Source: Pseudalgibacter ostreae (GTDB lineage Bacteria; Bacteroidota; Bacteroidia; Flavobacteriales; Flavobacteriaceae). Taken from it: 64,000 bases of DNA. The stretch covers positions 33,017 to 97,016 of the forward strand of contig NZ_JBHMFC010000033.1 of assembly GCF_042427585.1 (NCBI RefSeq). The letters are read 5' to 3'. Positions 63,938 to 64,000 of the stretch are shown here, one piece after another (positions within the stretch are counted from its first letter, which is position 1; the number at the start of each line of letters is the position of its first letter). The notes beneath the pieces are model-generated. The model did not search any database. It was not told where the DNA came from and was given only the letters and a program-made list of their open reading frames with translations. The translations under genes were made by a program, and so were the position numbers.

Positions 63938-64000
63938 AAATTGTTGTAAGTCTATATAGGAAGAACTCTACGTTTCTAACCCCTCTGAACTGCGCTCTAA

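Overview
The window comes from an AT-rich member of the Bacteroidota, most likely a marine or polysaccharide-degrading Flavobacteriaceae. The indications are a SusC/SusD polysaccharide-utilisation locus, a type B gliding/T9SS C-terminal domain, repeated TAnnTTTG (-7) promoter elements typical of this phylum, few Shine-Dalgarno sequences and flavobacterial versions of housekeeping proteins. No 16S rRNA gene is present, so the genus is not assigned.

Layout. (1) 1-15044, minus strand: a beta-glucan (laminarin-type) utilisation locus. In transcription order it holds a triple-Y/LuxR sensor-regulator, a SusC transporter, a SusD lipoprotein, a PKD-bearing surface glycan-binding lipoprotein with a duplicated C-terminal module, and a PKD-GH16 endo-beta-glucanase. 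After a terminator comes a very large protein that runs off the left edge and looks like a GH149-type beta-1,3-glucan phosphorylase. (2) 15045-21251: five tandem, nearly identical genes for about 109-residue secreted PepSY-like proteins. A palindrome and a sigma-54-like promoter lie upstream; an NtrC-type response regulator and a convergent hybrid histidine kinase (HK-REC-Hpt) lie downstream. (3) 21396-31877: a GIN-domain protein, RNase R, a 1.1-kb gene-free AT-rich gap with a perfect DnaA box, RpiB, a CDF cation exporter, an ElaA-type acetyltransferase, an OmpA-like/LRR surface pair, an S41 protease and RnpA. (4) 31938-39381: a complete thiamine operon, thiS-thiC-thiE/tenI-like-thiD-thiE-thiG-thiH-thiF, behind a TPP riboswitch. 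(5) 39490-46517: an M1 peptidase, an S8 protease, a metallo-beta-lactamase-fold hydrolase and a CPA-type antiporter with an RCK domain. (6) 46613-57442: an alpha-glucan operon (glgM/glgA-like, glgC, glgE, maltokinase, glgB) followed by a GH31 alpha-glucosidase. (7) 58027-64000: lepA, dusB, a LolC/E-like permease, rbfA, methylmalonyl-CoA epimerase and a CAT-anticodon tRNA.

How the parts may work together. Laminarin would be bound and cut at the surface, imported by SusC/D and perhaps phosphorolysed to glucose-1-phosphate. GlgC could turn glucose-1-phosphate into ADP-glucose, the GT4-type GlgA/GlgM could make maltose-1-phosphate, and GlgE with GlgB could build storage alpha-glucan. This link is inference. 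The least explained part is the tandem PepSY-like array: microsatellites of variable length start exactly at its stop codons, its spacers carry a conserved hairpin, and a two-component phosphorelay sits beside it.
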